From NCBI GenBank assembly GCA_050331475.1, contig JBHJGU010000040.1, positions 1 to 17,563 on the forward strand: a stretch of 17,563 nt of DNA, read 5' to 3'. The translations under genes were made by a program, and so were the position numbers. Below, piece by piece: positions 5,970-13,002 of this stretch (its first letter is position 1; every line of letters starts with the position of its first letter). Origin of the DNA: JBHJGU01 sp050331475. Its GTDB lineage: Bacteria > Pseudomonadota > Alphaproteobacteria > Caulobacterales > Maricaulaceae. The notes under the pieces are model-generated. The model saw only the letters and a list, made by a program, of their open reading frames with translations. It was not told the origin of the DNA and did no database searches.

Positions 5970-6466
5970 CGCGCACCCTCCTCTTCGATTGGCGGCGACT
6001 TGACTGTCCAAGCCACAACGCTCGCCAGCAACAAAACCGCAACCATCCCGACGCCGAAGAACAGCGCGTTCCAATGCGCCCACGTTGTCGGTCGCCAAAA
6101 CGTCACGGATGCGGCCTCGCTAAACGCCGTGAGCATGACCGTTCCGCCGAGGCCGAGGAGAACCATGATCGCCAAGGTGAAGTAAGCCCGTTCGAAGGCG
6201 CGGCGTCGAACCATCATTTCACGCTCGTCCAGTCGGGCGGTGTCGTCCGCGACGAAGCGCTGGCGATGGCTGAGCAAGACGACAGCGGCGCACTCAAGGC
6301 TGAGCGCAACAAGCGCCAATCCCGCTAGATCGGTTAATCGATCTGCGCCGAGCCGAAGCCAGCACCCCATGACGTAGGCGCCCGGCGCCGCTAGGGTGAC
6401 GCCCCGCAGCGCGTTAAGAGATGACGTCGAAGGCGCACCCTCGTGATCTTCGTAATATGGCAGCAT
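5966..6466 (-). CDS. Four-helix membrane protein, paralog 2 of the XRE cluster
   Basis: 166 residues; the ATG at 6466 is two bases after the regulator's stop, with GGGGA upstream. Hydrophobic spans lie at about 20-38, 45-65, 93-114 and 129-153. The loop between spans 2 and 3 has A-R-L-D-E-R-E-M-M-V-R-R-R-A, the same motif as paralog 3, and the C-terminus is AWTVKSPP plus acidic residues. It is translationally coupled to paralog 3 by the ATGA overlap. It is probably an inner-membrane protein working together with its paralogs, perhaps as a hetero-oligomer; I cannot assign a substrate or reaction. Confidence 0.75.
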   Translation of the reverse strand: MLPYYEDHEGAPSTSSLNALRGVTLAAPGAYVMGCWLRLGADRLTDLAGLALVALSLECAAVVLLSHRQRFVADDTARLDEREMMVRRRAFERAYFTLAIMVLLGLGGTVMLTAFSEAASVTFWRPTTWAHWNALFFGVGMVAVLLLASVVAWTVKSPPIEEEGAR

Positions 6467-6468
6467 AA

Positions 6469-6711
6469 CTATTCCCCGGCTTTCTTAAGTTGTTCCGCAA
6501 GAGACCGAAACGGTTGAAGCGAAAACAACATTTCGATGGGTAGCTCGAAAAATTCGGAAATCTTTAGAGCAAGCTCCAATGAGGGGTTATAGTCGCCTCG
6601 CTCCAGATAACCGATGGTTTGGTAATTGACGTCCAAAGCTTCGGCGAGCGCCTTACGGCTCAAGCCGCGTTCCGCCCGCAACAGGGAAATACGGTTATAG
6701 ATCTTAGTCAT
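6469..6711 (-). CDS. XRE-type helix-turn-helix regulator
   Basis: 80 residues starting MTKIYNRISLLRAERGLSRK at the ATG that overlaps the previous stop (ATGA). The HTH occupies about 6-60 in the order RISLLRAERGLSRKALAEAL-DVNYQTIGYLERGDYNPSLEL, with the typical recognition helix and ERG-Y-P-S-L turn. A 20-residue helical tail follows. Such compact XRE proteins often regulate a neighbouring membrane-protein operon and themselves; a likely target is the palindrome at 7307-7324. It is embedded as the second cistron between paralogous membrane genes, so its level would follow that of the operon. Confidence 0.88.
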   Translation of the reverse strand: MTKIYNRISLLRAERGLSRKALAEALDVNYQTIGYLERGDYNPSLELALKISEFFELPIEMLFSLQPFRSLAEQLKKAGE

Positions 6712-7232
6712 GCGGGCCTGTCCTCGAACGTGTCCTCCCGCGGCGGCGGCGCCACCGTCCAAGCGAGGCGGTAGCTCGGATAGACCGAGCTGATAAACAA
6801 CGCTGTGCCGAAGAACAGCACAGCGTCTTCATAACTCGCGCCACCGCTATTGATTTCGGTGCTCATAAAAAATCCCATAGCAAACGAAAACAATATTAAA
6901 CTAAGCCCGTAGCTTCTAGCCAAAACCTTATTACGTAATTGAATCTGAAGATCATCACCGCTGTGCCATATTATAAGAATCGTCTGTGCATAATCTTTCA
7001 TAACATAGCTCAGTAAGTTGCCCACGAGTGCGAGAATCCACGCGTAAACGATGACGTCCAAAGCCCAACTGGGCTGATAGCGCTGCTCTTCCGGCAGAAT
7101 TTGCCAAATGGTGAACGACCCGATGACATGCATCCAGAGCGCCAACGTTGTCCAAAACCGGTTCAGACCGACCGCAAGCCGCGCCTTCGCGCTCGGCTTG
7201 GCCGTTTTATCGTCAAAACTTTCGTCTAACAT
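6708..7232 (-). CDS. Four-helix membrane protein, paralog 1 of the XRE cluster
   Basis: 174 residues from the ATG at 7232. The ATG at 7238 is only one or two bases from the Shine-Dalgarno aaggg, so the second ATG fits better. After a polar 25-residue start, spans lie at about 30-46, 60-80, 105-125 and 135-155. The loop between spans 2 and 3 (HSGDDLQIQLRNKVLARSYG) matches the position of LDERE in the other two, but the motif itself is changed. The C-terminus is AWTVAPPP plus a charged tail. It is the first gene of the operon and overlaps the regulator by ATGA. This member is less GC-rich and the most divergent of the three. Confidence 0.75.
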   Translation of the reverse strand: MLDESFDDKTAKPSAKARLAVGLNRFWTTLALWMHVIGSFTIWQILPEEQRYQPSWALDVIVYAWILALVGNLLSYVMKDYAQTILIIWHSGDDLQIQLRNKVLARSYGLSLILFSFAMGFFMSTEINSGGASYEDAVLFFGTALFISSVYPSYRLAWTVAPPPREDTFEDRPA

Positions 7233-7306
7233 CGCCATCCCTTCATATTCAAAATCTAGCGTTGAGATGCTTCTCTCATATCAAACATATCCAGTCTAGC
7301 GAAAAA

Positions 7307-7324
7307 TGTTGTAGACTCACAACA
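7307..7324. promoter_or_regulatory. Candidate operator between XRE cluster and TraB/GumN genes
   Basis: TGTTGT-AGACTC-ACAACA has perfect 6-bp inverted arms and lies in the 182-bp divergent intergenic region. A TTGTAG (7310-7315) followed 17 bp later by GCTTAT could be a weak promoter for the plus strand, which would place the palindrome over its -35. In the same region TCTAGCG occurs twice, exactly 40 bp apart (7255 and 7295). These would be natural sites for the cluster's XRE protein. Confidence 0.4.
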
Positions 7325-7414
7325 AAAAACCGCTTATCCCAATCTCGAGCGTGGGACGCCCCCCGCGGACGCCTGCCTGACGCGGAGCGTCTAACCGAAT
7401 AAGGAGCCTGTCTG

Positions 7415-8344
7415 ATGTTACGTTCTCGTTTGAAATTTAACGCCGTTTTGGCGAGCGCCTTGTGCGCGCTCTTCGGGTTTGGCGGTCCCGCTCAGGCCCA
7501 AGACGGCGAACCCGCGATCTGGACCGTGAAGGACCGGGACACTGAAATCACCCTTTTCGGCACCGTTCACGTGCTCGACCCCGCGTTAGAGTGGATGAGC
7601 GAGGACATGACCGAAGCGCTCAACGCCGCCCAAACCGTGTATTTTGAGGCCCCGGTGGACGGCGCGAACGCCCCGGAGGTGCAGGCTTTGATCGGAGAGC
7701 TGGGCTTAAACCCGCCCGGGGTGACCTTGAGTTCGCTGTTGTCCGAGCAGGGGCTTGAGGATTTCCAAATCGTCGCGGGCCGGCTGGGCGCGCCGACCAC
7801 CCAGTTAGAAGGCTTCCGTCCCTGGTTCGCCAGCCTGCTGTTGGCGGTTCAGAACATCATCGCCAGCGGTGGCCAACCCGACGCGGGCGCAGATCGCCTG
7901 ATCCATGCGCAAGTGGGCGAGGACCAGACCAAGCGATATTTTGAAACGGCCGAATTCCAATTGCGCTTGTTCGCCGGTCTGTCCGGGGATCAAGAAGTGG
8001 AAGCCTTCGAAGCCACGTTGGCCGAGTTGAAGGATAATCCGGATTTCCTGAACGATATCGTAGACCTGTGGCGGACCGGCGACGCCGCTGCAGTCGGTGA
8101 CCTGCTCACGGAGTCCGCCCAAGAAGCGCCTGGCGTTTACGACCTCGTTTTCACGCAGCGCAATCAAGCCTGGGCGGAGGCGCTGGCGGATGTGATGGAG
8201 ATGGAGACAGGAGAGATTTTTGTCGCCGTCGGTGCAGGGCATTTGGCGGGTGCGGATTCGGTCCAGGCCCTGATGTGCGAGAAGGGGTATAAGGTGCGTC
8301 GGGTGAATGGCCCACGACGGGTTCGGGGCTCGGTTTGCCGGTAA
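7415..8344 (+). CDS. TraB/GumN-family protein (first of tandem pair)
   Basis: 309 residues. The ATG is preceded by AAGGAG 8 bases upstream, and a small leader hairpin GACGC-GGA-GCGTC (7379-7391) lies before it. A signal peptide ends near residue 28 (PAQA|Q), so the product is exported. The TraB/GumN hallmarks are LFGTVHVLDP (48-57, Gly-x-x-His), YFEAPVD, and the C-terminal GAGHLAG. Members of this family are thought to be metal-dependent hydrolases related to TIKI proteases; the substrate of bacterial forms is generally unknown. The two Cys residues near the C-terminus (MCEKG, SVCR) are also present in the next gene and could form a disulfide. Confidence 0.9.
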   Translation: MLRSRLKFNAVLASALCALFGFGGPAQAQDGEPAIWTVKDRDTEITLFGTVHVLDPALEWMSEDMTEALNAAQTVYFEAPVDGANAPEVQALIGELGLNPPGVTLSSLLSEQGLEDFQIVAGRLGAPTTQLEGFRPWFASLLLAVQNIIASGGQPDAGADRLIHAQVGEDQTKRYFETAEFQLRLFAGLSGDQEVEAFEATLAELKDNPDFLNDIVDLWRTGDAAAVGDLLTESAQEAPGVYDLVFTQRNQAWAEALADVMEMETGEIFVAVGAGHLAGADSVQALMCEKGYKVRRVNGPRRVRGSVCR

Positions 8345-8431
8345 GATCAATTCCGATGCTGCGCTGCGGCGTTGACGAACGCGGACGCGTCGCCCCGAAT
8401 GGGCGGCGCGTTGTCGTTTAAGGACCCCGAT

Positions 8432-9349
8432 ATGTTTCAGCGGGCGCTGGCCGGATGGGTGGTGAGCCTCCTTGTGGCACTCTGCGGGCGCGCTGAAGCC
8501 GAGCCTGCGCTTTGGCGGGTTTCGGACGCGGACACCGACATTACGCTGTTTGGCACGGTGCACGTCTTGCCGAAGACAGTTGATTGGCGCTCGCCGGCGC
8601 TTGATGCGGCGTTCGACGCGGCGGATACGCTTTACCTCGAAGCGCCGCTTGATCCACAAGCGCAGGAGGAGGCCGGTCGAGCGTTATTAGACTATGGCTA
8701 TAACCGTCGCGGTCGGTTTTTGACCGGTCAGTTGTCCCGACCCGGTCGTCGAGCGCTTGAACGCCTTGTTGACCGGTTGGGCTTGCCGCTACAGGCGCTC
8801 CAACCCTTACGGCCCTGGCATGCGGGCATCGTCATCGGGCTCACCGTGGCGCGCCGGCAGGGCGCTGTGCCGAGCTTCGGCGCGGACGCCGCGCTTCATG
8901 AAGCCGCACTGGAGGCGGGAAAGTCGATCGCTTTTTTAGAGACGCCGATGGGGCAGCTCGCCCTGTTGGCCGGGTTCCCTCAACCCGTCGAGCAAAAACT
9001 CTTCGAAGCCTCCATTATGAGCTATGTCGAGACGCCTCAATCGTTTTCCGAGCTGACCGAAGCCTGGGTCGCCGGCGATCAGGCCACGCTGTCGCGGATC
9101 GTGGAAACGAATTTCGCGCCCACGCCCCAGGTCCGGCGCGCTTTGCTGACCGAGCGGAACCGGGACTGGCTTAAGGTGCTCGAGGCGCAGTTCAACGCGC
9201 CGAGGTCGGTGTTTTTCGCGGTGGGCGCCGCCCATTTTGTCGGCGCGGACGGATTGCTCGCCTTATTATGCGCCCAAGGCCGCGCGCCGGTGCGGATTGA
9301 CCACGGTCAGGCCGAGCCGGTTTGCGCGGGGTCCGAGGCGCGGCCATAG
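8432..9349 (+). CDS. TraB/GumN-family protein (second of tandem pair)
   Basis: 305 residues from the ATG at 8432 (aagga 8 bases upstream); a TTG start at 8372 would add residues before the signal peptide and was rejected. The signal peptide ends near residue 23 (AEA|E). It shares ITLFGTVHVL, the YLEAPLD motif and GAAHFVGADG with the upstream gene, but overall identity is modest, so this is an old duplication. Paired Cys residues near the C-terminus (LLCAQG, PVCAG) match those of the first copy. The last 43 bases overlap the end of the convergent ABC ATPase gene. Confidence 0.88.
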   Translation: MFQRALAGWVVSLLVALCGRAEAEPALWRVSDADTDITLFGTVHVLPKTVDWRSPALDAAFDAADTLYLEAPLDPQAQEEAGRALLDYGYNRRGRFLTGQLSRPGRRALERLVDRLGLPLQALQPLRPWHAGIVIGLTVARRQGAVPSFGADAALHEAALEAGKSIAFLETPMGQLALLAGFPQPVEQKLFEASIMSYVETPQSFSELTEAWVAGDQATLSRIVETNFAPTPQVRRALLTERNRDWLKVLEAQFNAPRSVFFAVGAAHFVGADGLLALLCAQGRAPVRIDHGQAEPVCAGSEARP

Positions 9350-10329
9350 GTCAACGCCATAAACACATCCTCCAAATCGGGCTCTTCGGTGTGCAGATCG
9401 CCGATCCTGAGCCCGCTTTGGTGAAACCGTTCAATGATTTCGGCCACCGATTGGCGGCCCTTAACGTAGCGAACCGCCAAGGCGCCGTCGGCGCGCAGCT
9501 CCACGTCAAAATCCGCTAAGCTGTCGGGCGCCGCTTTAATGGGTTCGCTGGGCTGGATGACCAGGGATTTTTGATCCATCCGCTTGAGCAATTGCGCTGT
9601 GGGTTCGCACGCCACCACCTCGCCCTGATCGATGATGGCGATCTGGTCGCACAGCTCTTGGGCTTCTTCGAGGTAATGGGTGGTCAGAACGATCGTCGTC
9701 CCGCGCGCATGCAGTTCGCGGACATAAGCCCATAATTGCCGGCGCAGCTCGATATCCACACCCGCGGTCGGCTCGTCGAGCACCAGGACCGGCGGGTCAT
9801 GCACCAGCGCTTTGGCCACCAGGAGCCGCCGCTTCATACCGCCGGACAATTGACGCACATAAGCGTCCTTTTTGTCAGCGAGGCCCACCGCATCGAGGAT
9901 CTCCATGGACCGGCGTTCGGACTTCGGCACGCCATAGTAGCCGGCTTGGAACTCTAAGCTCTCCAACGGGGTGAAGAACGGGTCCTTGTTCAGCTCTTGA
10001 GGCACGACCCCGATGGCGGAGCGGGCCTGTCGCGGCGCGTCATCAATGTCATAGCCCCAAATCGCCGCCTGGCCGCCGGTCTTCATCACCAATCCGGCCA
10101 AGATATTGATGAAGGTGGATTTGCCCGCGCCGTTCGGGCCCAGCAGCCCAAAGATCGATCCCCGTGGGACGCTTAAATCGACTCCTTTAAGGGCGTGTTT
10201 CGCCGGGGCGGTCTTGCTGGCGCGATAGGTCTTTTCCAGGCCTTGGGCGCAAATCGCGGCGGTGGGATCAGAACTCAGGGCGGTCTCTCCTTGGGCTTTG
10301 GCGACAAGCCTGGCGCGCGGATACCACAC
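9307..10329 (-). CDS. ABC transporter ATP-binding protein (ABC-2 export type)
   Basis: 340 residues if started at the GTG at 10329. It is an ATPase subunit for an exporter. Walker A is GPNGAGKS (64-71), the Q-loop is VVPQE (near 111), the signature is LSGGM (161-165), Walker B is VLVLDEP (181-187), and the H-loop His is 218. About 80 further residues follow, ending LEDVFMALT, which is common in DrrA/YadG-like ATPases. The conserved domain begins only at about residue 27. A CTG at 10278 has a perfectly spaced AAGGAG and may be the real start. No permease gene is adjacent; the partner must be elsewhere. Its tail overlaps the TraB/GumN gene by 43 bp. Confidence 0.9.
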   Translation of the reverse strand: MWYPRARLVAKAQGETALSSDPTAAICAQGLEKTYRASKTAPAKHALKGVDLSVPRGSIFGLLGPNGAGKSTFINILAGLVMKTGGQAAIWGYDIDDAPRQARSAIGVVPQELNKDPFFTPLESLEFQAGYYGVPKSERRSMEILDAVGLADKKDAYVRQLSGGMKRRLLVAKALVHDPPVLVLDEPTAGVDIELRRQLWAYVRELHARGTTIVLTTHYLEEAQELCDQIAIIDQGEVVACEPTAQLLKRMDQKSLVIQPSEPIKAAPDSLADFDVELRADGALAVRYVKGRQSVAEIIERFHQSGLRIGDLHTEEPDLEDVFMALTYGRASDPAQTGSA

Positions 10330-10436
10330 CGGTGCGGGGCTTGGCGACGTGCAAGCGTCTTCATGCGCTCAATTGACGGGCCGGCAGCGCGCACCCTATG
10401 GCTTAAGTCTGATCCTGACTTACAAGAGACTGTCCC

Positions 10437-10634
10437 ATGGCGACGACGCTGGAGCCCCCCGAAACCATCATGGTCGACACCCCGCGCGTGTGTTGCGACG
10501 GCGGCGGCGGCGCGCTGGGTCATCCGCGGGTGTTCTATGATGTCGGCGCGGATGGCGCGGTGGTGTGCGGGTATTGCGGACGGCGGTTCATCTTAAAGGG
10601 CTCGCCTGCGGATCCCGACGTCGCGGCCGCGTGA
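10437..10634 (+). CDS. CHCC zinc-finger domain protein
   Basis: 65 residues. The pattern CCDGGGGALGHPRVFYDV...VVCGYCGRRF is the zf-CHCC domain (Cys, His, Cys-x2-Cys) found in alphaproteobacteria and in the mitochondrial complex I subunit NDUFS6. It should bind one zinc. The family's bacterial role is not well defined; a link to respiratory complex I assembly is only by homology. The last four bases overlap the start of the transporter gene (GTGA), so the two are translationally coupled. The Shine-Dalgarno is weak (caagaga). Confidence 0.85.
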   Translation: MATTLEPPETIMVDTPRVCCDGGGGALGHPRVFYDVGADGAVVCGYCGRRFILKGSPADPDVAAA

Positions 10635-12088
10635 GCCCGCCCGCGGACGATCGCGCACACGTCGGCGGGCGAACCCGCCTCATCGGTTTGGGCCTAGGGT
10701 TGCTGGTGGCGTTCGGGCTTCAAGCGGTTCCGCCTAGCGAAGCGCTTAGCCGGGACGCCTTGATCGTCGCGGGCCTGGGCCTCTTGATGGCGATTTGGTG
10801 GGCGACCGAAGCGATTCCCATTCCCGCGACAGCGCTCTTGCCCATCGCGGTTTTACCGTTCTTAGGCGTGCTTAGCGTTGGGGAGGCGAGCCGACCTTAC
10901 GCCAGTCCCACGGTGATGTTGCTTTTGGGCGGGTTCATCATTGCGCTGACTTTGGAGCGCTGGGGCCTGCATAAGCGGATTGCGCTGAATATTGTCGCGC
11001 GGGCGGGCGATCGACCGCGTTTCATCGTCTTGGGCTTTATGGCGGCGGCGGCCCTCTTATCCGCGTGGATTTCCAACACAGCGACCACTTTGATGATGTT
11101 GCCTATCGCGCTCTCCGTCATTGACGCGGAGCGGGAGGGCATGGGCGCTTCGGGCTTTGGCGTCGCGCTCTTGCTGGGCACGGCCTATGCGGCGAGCGTG
11201 GGCGGGGTGGCGACGCCCGTGGGCACGCCCACCAATTTGATCGCGCTCAACGCGTTGGGCGAGGCGGGCTATGAGATCGCGTTTCTGGACTGGATGCTAT
11301 TGGGCCTGCCCATTGTGTGGGTGTTCGTGCCCTTATCCTGGTGGGTGCTGACCCGTGTGCTGGCGCCGACGCCGGCCCAGGCCGCGGGGGGCGCGGCAGC
11401 GCATGTGCGGTCCGAACTTGCCGCCTTAGGCGGGGTGAGCGCGCCCGAAGCGCGCACCGCGCTCGCCTTCGCCGTCATCGCGCTGGCGTGGATGGGGCGG
11501 GAGGTTTGGATCCAAATCCCCGGCTTGTCGGGGCTATCCAACACTGGGATCGCTGTGGCGGGCGCTGTTGCGATGTTCTTGATCCCCGCCGGCGACCGAG
11601 ACCGACCCGCTGAGCGGTTGATGAATTGGGAAACCGCAGAGCGCTTGCCCTGGGGGGTGATCATCCTGTTTGGCGGCGGCATTAGTCTCGCCACCGCCAT
11701 GCAGTCCACCGGGCTGGCCGCATGGCTAGGCGCGCAAGCGGGCGGGCTGTCCGGGCTACCGCCGATCCTCTTCATGCTGGCGCTCGTGGCGGGGATCATC
11801 TTCCTCACCGAACTGACGAGCAATGTGGCCACCATCACCGCGTTCTCCCCTGTGGTGCTGGCGATCGCGTTGGGCGCCGGCGCGGACCCCACCGCCATCT
11901 TGGCGCCCGCGGCCATGGCGGCGAGTTTCGCCTTCATGCTGCCCGTCGCCACGGCGCCGAACGCGGTCGTCTACGCCTCCGGTCGGGTCAGCATTGCGCA
12001 GATGATCCGAGCGGGGTTTTGGCTCAATTTGTTGGGGCTTGGGGTGATTGTCGGACTGACGTCCGGCTTATCCGGCGTGGTCTTCTAG
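10631..12088 (+). CDS. DASS/SLC13-family anion (dicarboxylate-type) symporter
   Basis: 485 residues from the GTG at 10631, coupled to the previous gene; the frame extends further upstream only by reading through that gene. It is an inner-membrane sodium:anion symporter with around a dozen hydrophobic segments. The two inverted-repeat signatures are visible: S-N-T-A-T-T-L-M-M-L-P near residue 155 and S-N-V-A-T-I-T-A-F near 400, the SNT-type motifs that bind substrate carboxylate and sodium in VcINDY-like proteins. TPVGTPTN and the N-terminal EAIPIPATALLP are also family features. Substrates of relatives are di- and tricarboxylates or sulfate; the sequence alone does not decide which. Confidence 0.9.
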   Translation: MSPPADDRAHVGGRTRLIGLGLGLLVAFGLQAVPPSEALSRDALIVAGLGLLMAIWWATEAIPIPATALLPIAVLPFLGVLSVGEASRPYASPTVMLLLGGFIIALTLERWGLHKRIALNIVARAGDRPRFIVLGFMAAAALLSAWISNTATTLMMLPIALSVIDAEREGMGASGFGVALLLGTAYAASVGGVATPVGTPTNLIALNALGEAGYEIAFLDWMLLGLPIVWVFVPLSWWVLTRVLAPTPAQAAGGAAAHVRSELAALGGVSAPEARTALAFAVIALAWMGREVWIQIPGLSGLSNTGIAVAGAVAMFLIPAGDRDRPAERLMNWETAERLPWGVIILFGGGISLATAMQSTGLAAWLGAQAGGLSGLPPILFMLALVAGIIFLTELTSNVATITAFSPVVLAIALGAGADPTAILAPAAMAASFAFMLPVATAPNAVVYASGRVSIAQMIRAGFWLNLLGLGVIVGLTSGLSGVVF

Positions 12089-12147
12089 ACCGTCAGGCGA
12101 GTCGTCGCCATCGCCCGATGATATCTTAAGGGATCGCGCTGGGCATT

Positions 12148-12174
12148 GCGAAAAACCGGTAACCCCTTTTTCGC
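12148..12174. terminator. Bidirectional terminator-like hairpin
   Basis: GCGAAAAA (12148-12155) and TTTTTCGC (12167-12174) form perfect arms around CCGGTAACCCC, between two convergent genes ending at 12088 and 12183. The A and T tracts lie inside the stem, so it could act in both directions. Confidence 0.55.
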
Positions 12175-12182
12175 CCGGCGCT

Positions 12183-12926
12183 TTAACGCGCGTCGGCGCA
12201 GATCTCACCCAACACCGTATCATCGGCGTTCAGGGGGAACGGGGTCACGCGCGCCTCGCCTTGGGCGAGCGGGTAGGGGATCTCCGCCTCCGCCGCATAG
12301 CGCGCGCGCGCGGCGCCGTCCAAACGCCGTTTCGGTGCGATCCGCGCCATGCGTATCGGCTCGTCACGATCCCAAACCGCGCTGACCAAGCTGACCAGAT
12401 CGACGATCCGGCCCGCGTCGGGGTCCCCCGGCGGGGCTTGGAGCGCGTAGTAAAACTCCCCCAGATAGACCGCCGCGCCAGCCTCCACGTCGAAGGTCAA
12501 AGCGCCCAGCGCGAAGCACACTTCGGTCCCTGGCGCGCCCTCCAGCTCCAGCGCACGCAGGGCGTAGGTGCCGGGATCGAGCTCCGCAATCACCTGATGG
12601 CCGCGACCCGGACCAGAGCGCACGGCTAACTGGGGTTCGGACTCCACCGTTTCTAGCACCAGCCTCAGCGTGTTGTGCAGCGGATAGATATTGGCGAACC
12701 CGGCCTGGCGCGTGCTGGGCGCTAATTCGCCGCGCGCGGCGTCGAACCGGGCGATTTCGAGGGTCGCGCGTTTGTACTCGCCCACGGGATGGCTAAGCCC
12801 GAACACCACCGCGCCCTGTGCGGGGTTGGTTTCAAAACCTGCGCCGACCCGCTGGGTGTCCGTCAACCCGCAGCCGCTAAACGCCAGGCTTAGCGCTGCG
12901 CCGATCATCGCCGTTCGAAAGGTCAT
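12183..12926 (-). CDS. Putative outer-membrane or periplasmic lipoprotein
   Basis: 247 residues from the ATG at 12926; the frame is open to 13004 but the added residues precede the signal peptide. The signal ends in the lipobox L-A-F-S-G-C, giving lipidated Cys19. The mature protein has beta-rich stretches with patterns such as ELDPGTYALRALELE and VEAGAAVYLGEFYYAL, similar to carboxypeptidase-regulatory or DUF2846-like beta domains. I do not recognise a precise family. It is divergent from polA with a 76-bp gap that should contain both promoters. A role in the cell envelope is inferred from export only. Confidence 0.7.
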   Translation of the reverse strand: MTFRTAMIGAALSLAFSGCGLTDTQRVGAGFETNPAQGAVVFGLSHPVGEYKRATLEIARFDAARGELAPSTRQAGFANIYPLHNTLRLVLETVESEPQLAVRSGPGRGHQVIAELDPGTYALRALELEGAPGTEVCFALGALTFDVEAGAAVYLGEFYYALQAPPGDPDAGRIVDLVSLVSAVWDRDEPIRMARIAPKRRLDGAARARYAAEAEIPYPLAQGEARVTPFPLNADDTVLGEICADAR

Positions 12927-13002
12927 CCGCTTATCCCGCTGGCGCCCCTGCGCGCGCGCCTTTATGGAGGAGCATAACCTAAGGGGACAAGAGGAGGTGG
13001 GC

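Noticed and set aside
7805..8659. 284-residue minus-strand frame opposite the TraB/GumN genes
   Set aside because: Arg/His-rich shadow; the plus strand carries full family motifs.
10195..10596. 133-residue plus-strand frame across the ABC start and the zinc-finger gene
   Set aside because: It is in a different frame from the zf-CHCC gene and antisense to the ABC N-terminus, with low-complexity translation.
12691..13002. N-terminal extension of PolA by 104 residues
   Set aside because: The extension is antisense to the lipoprotein gene; the ATG at 13003 has a strong ribosome binding site and gives the family's normal length of 928.
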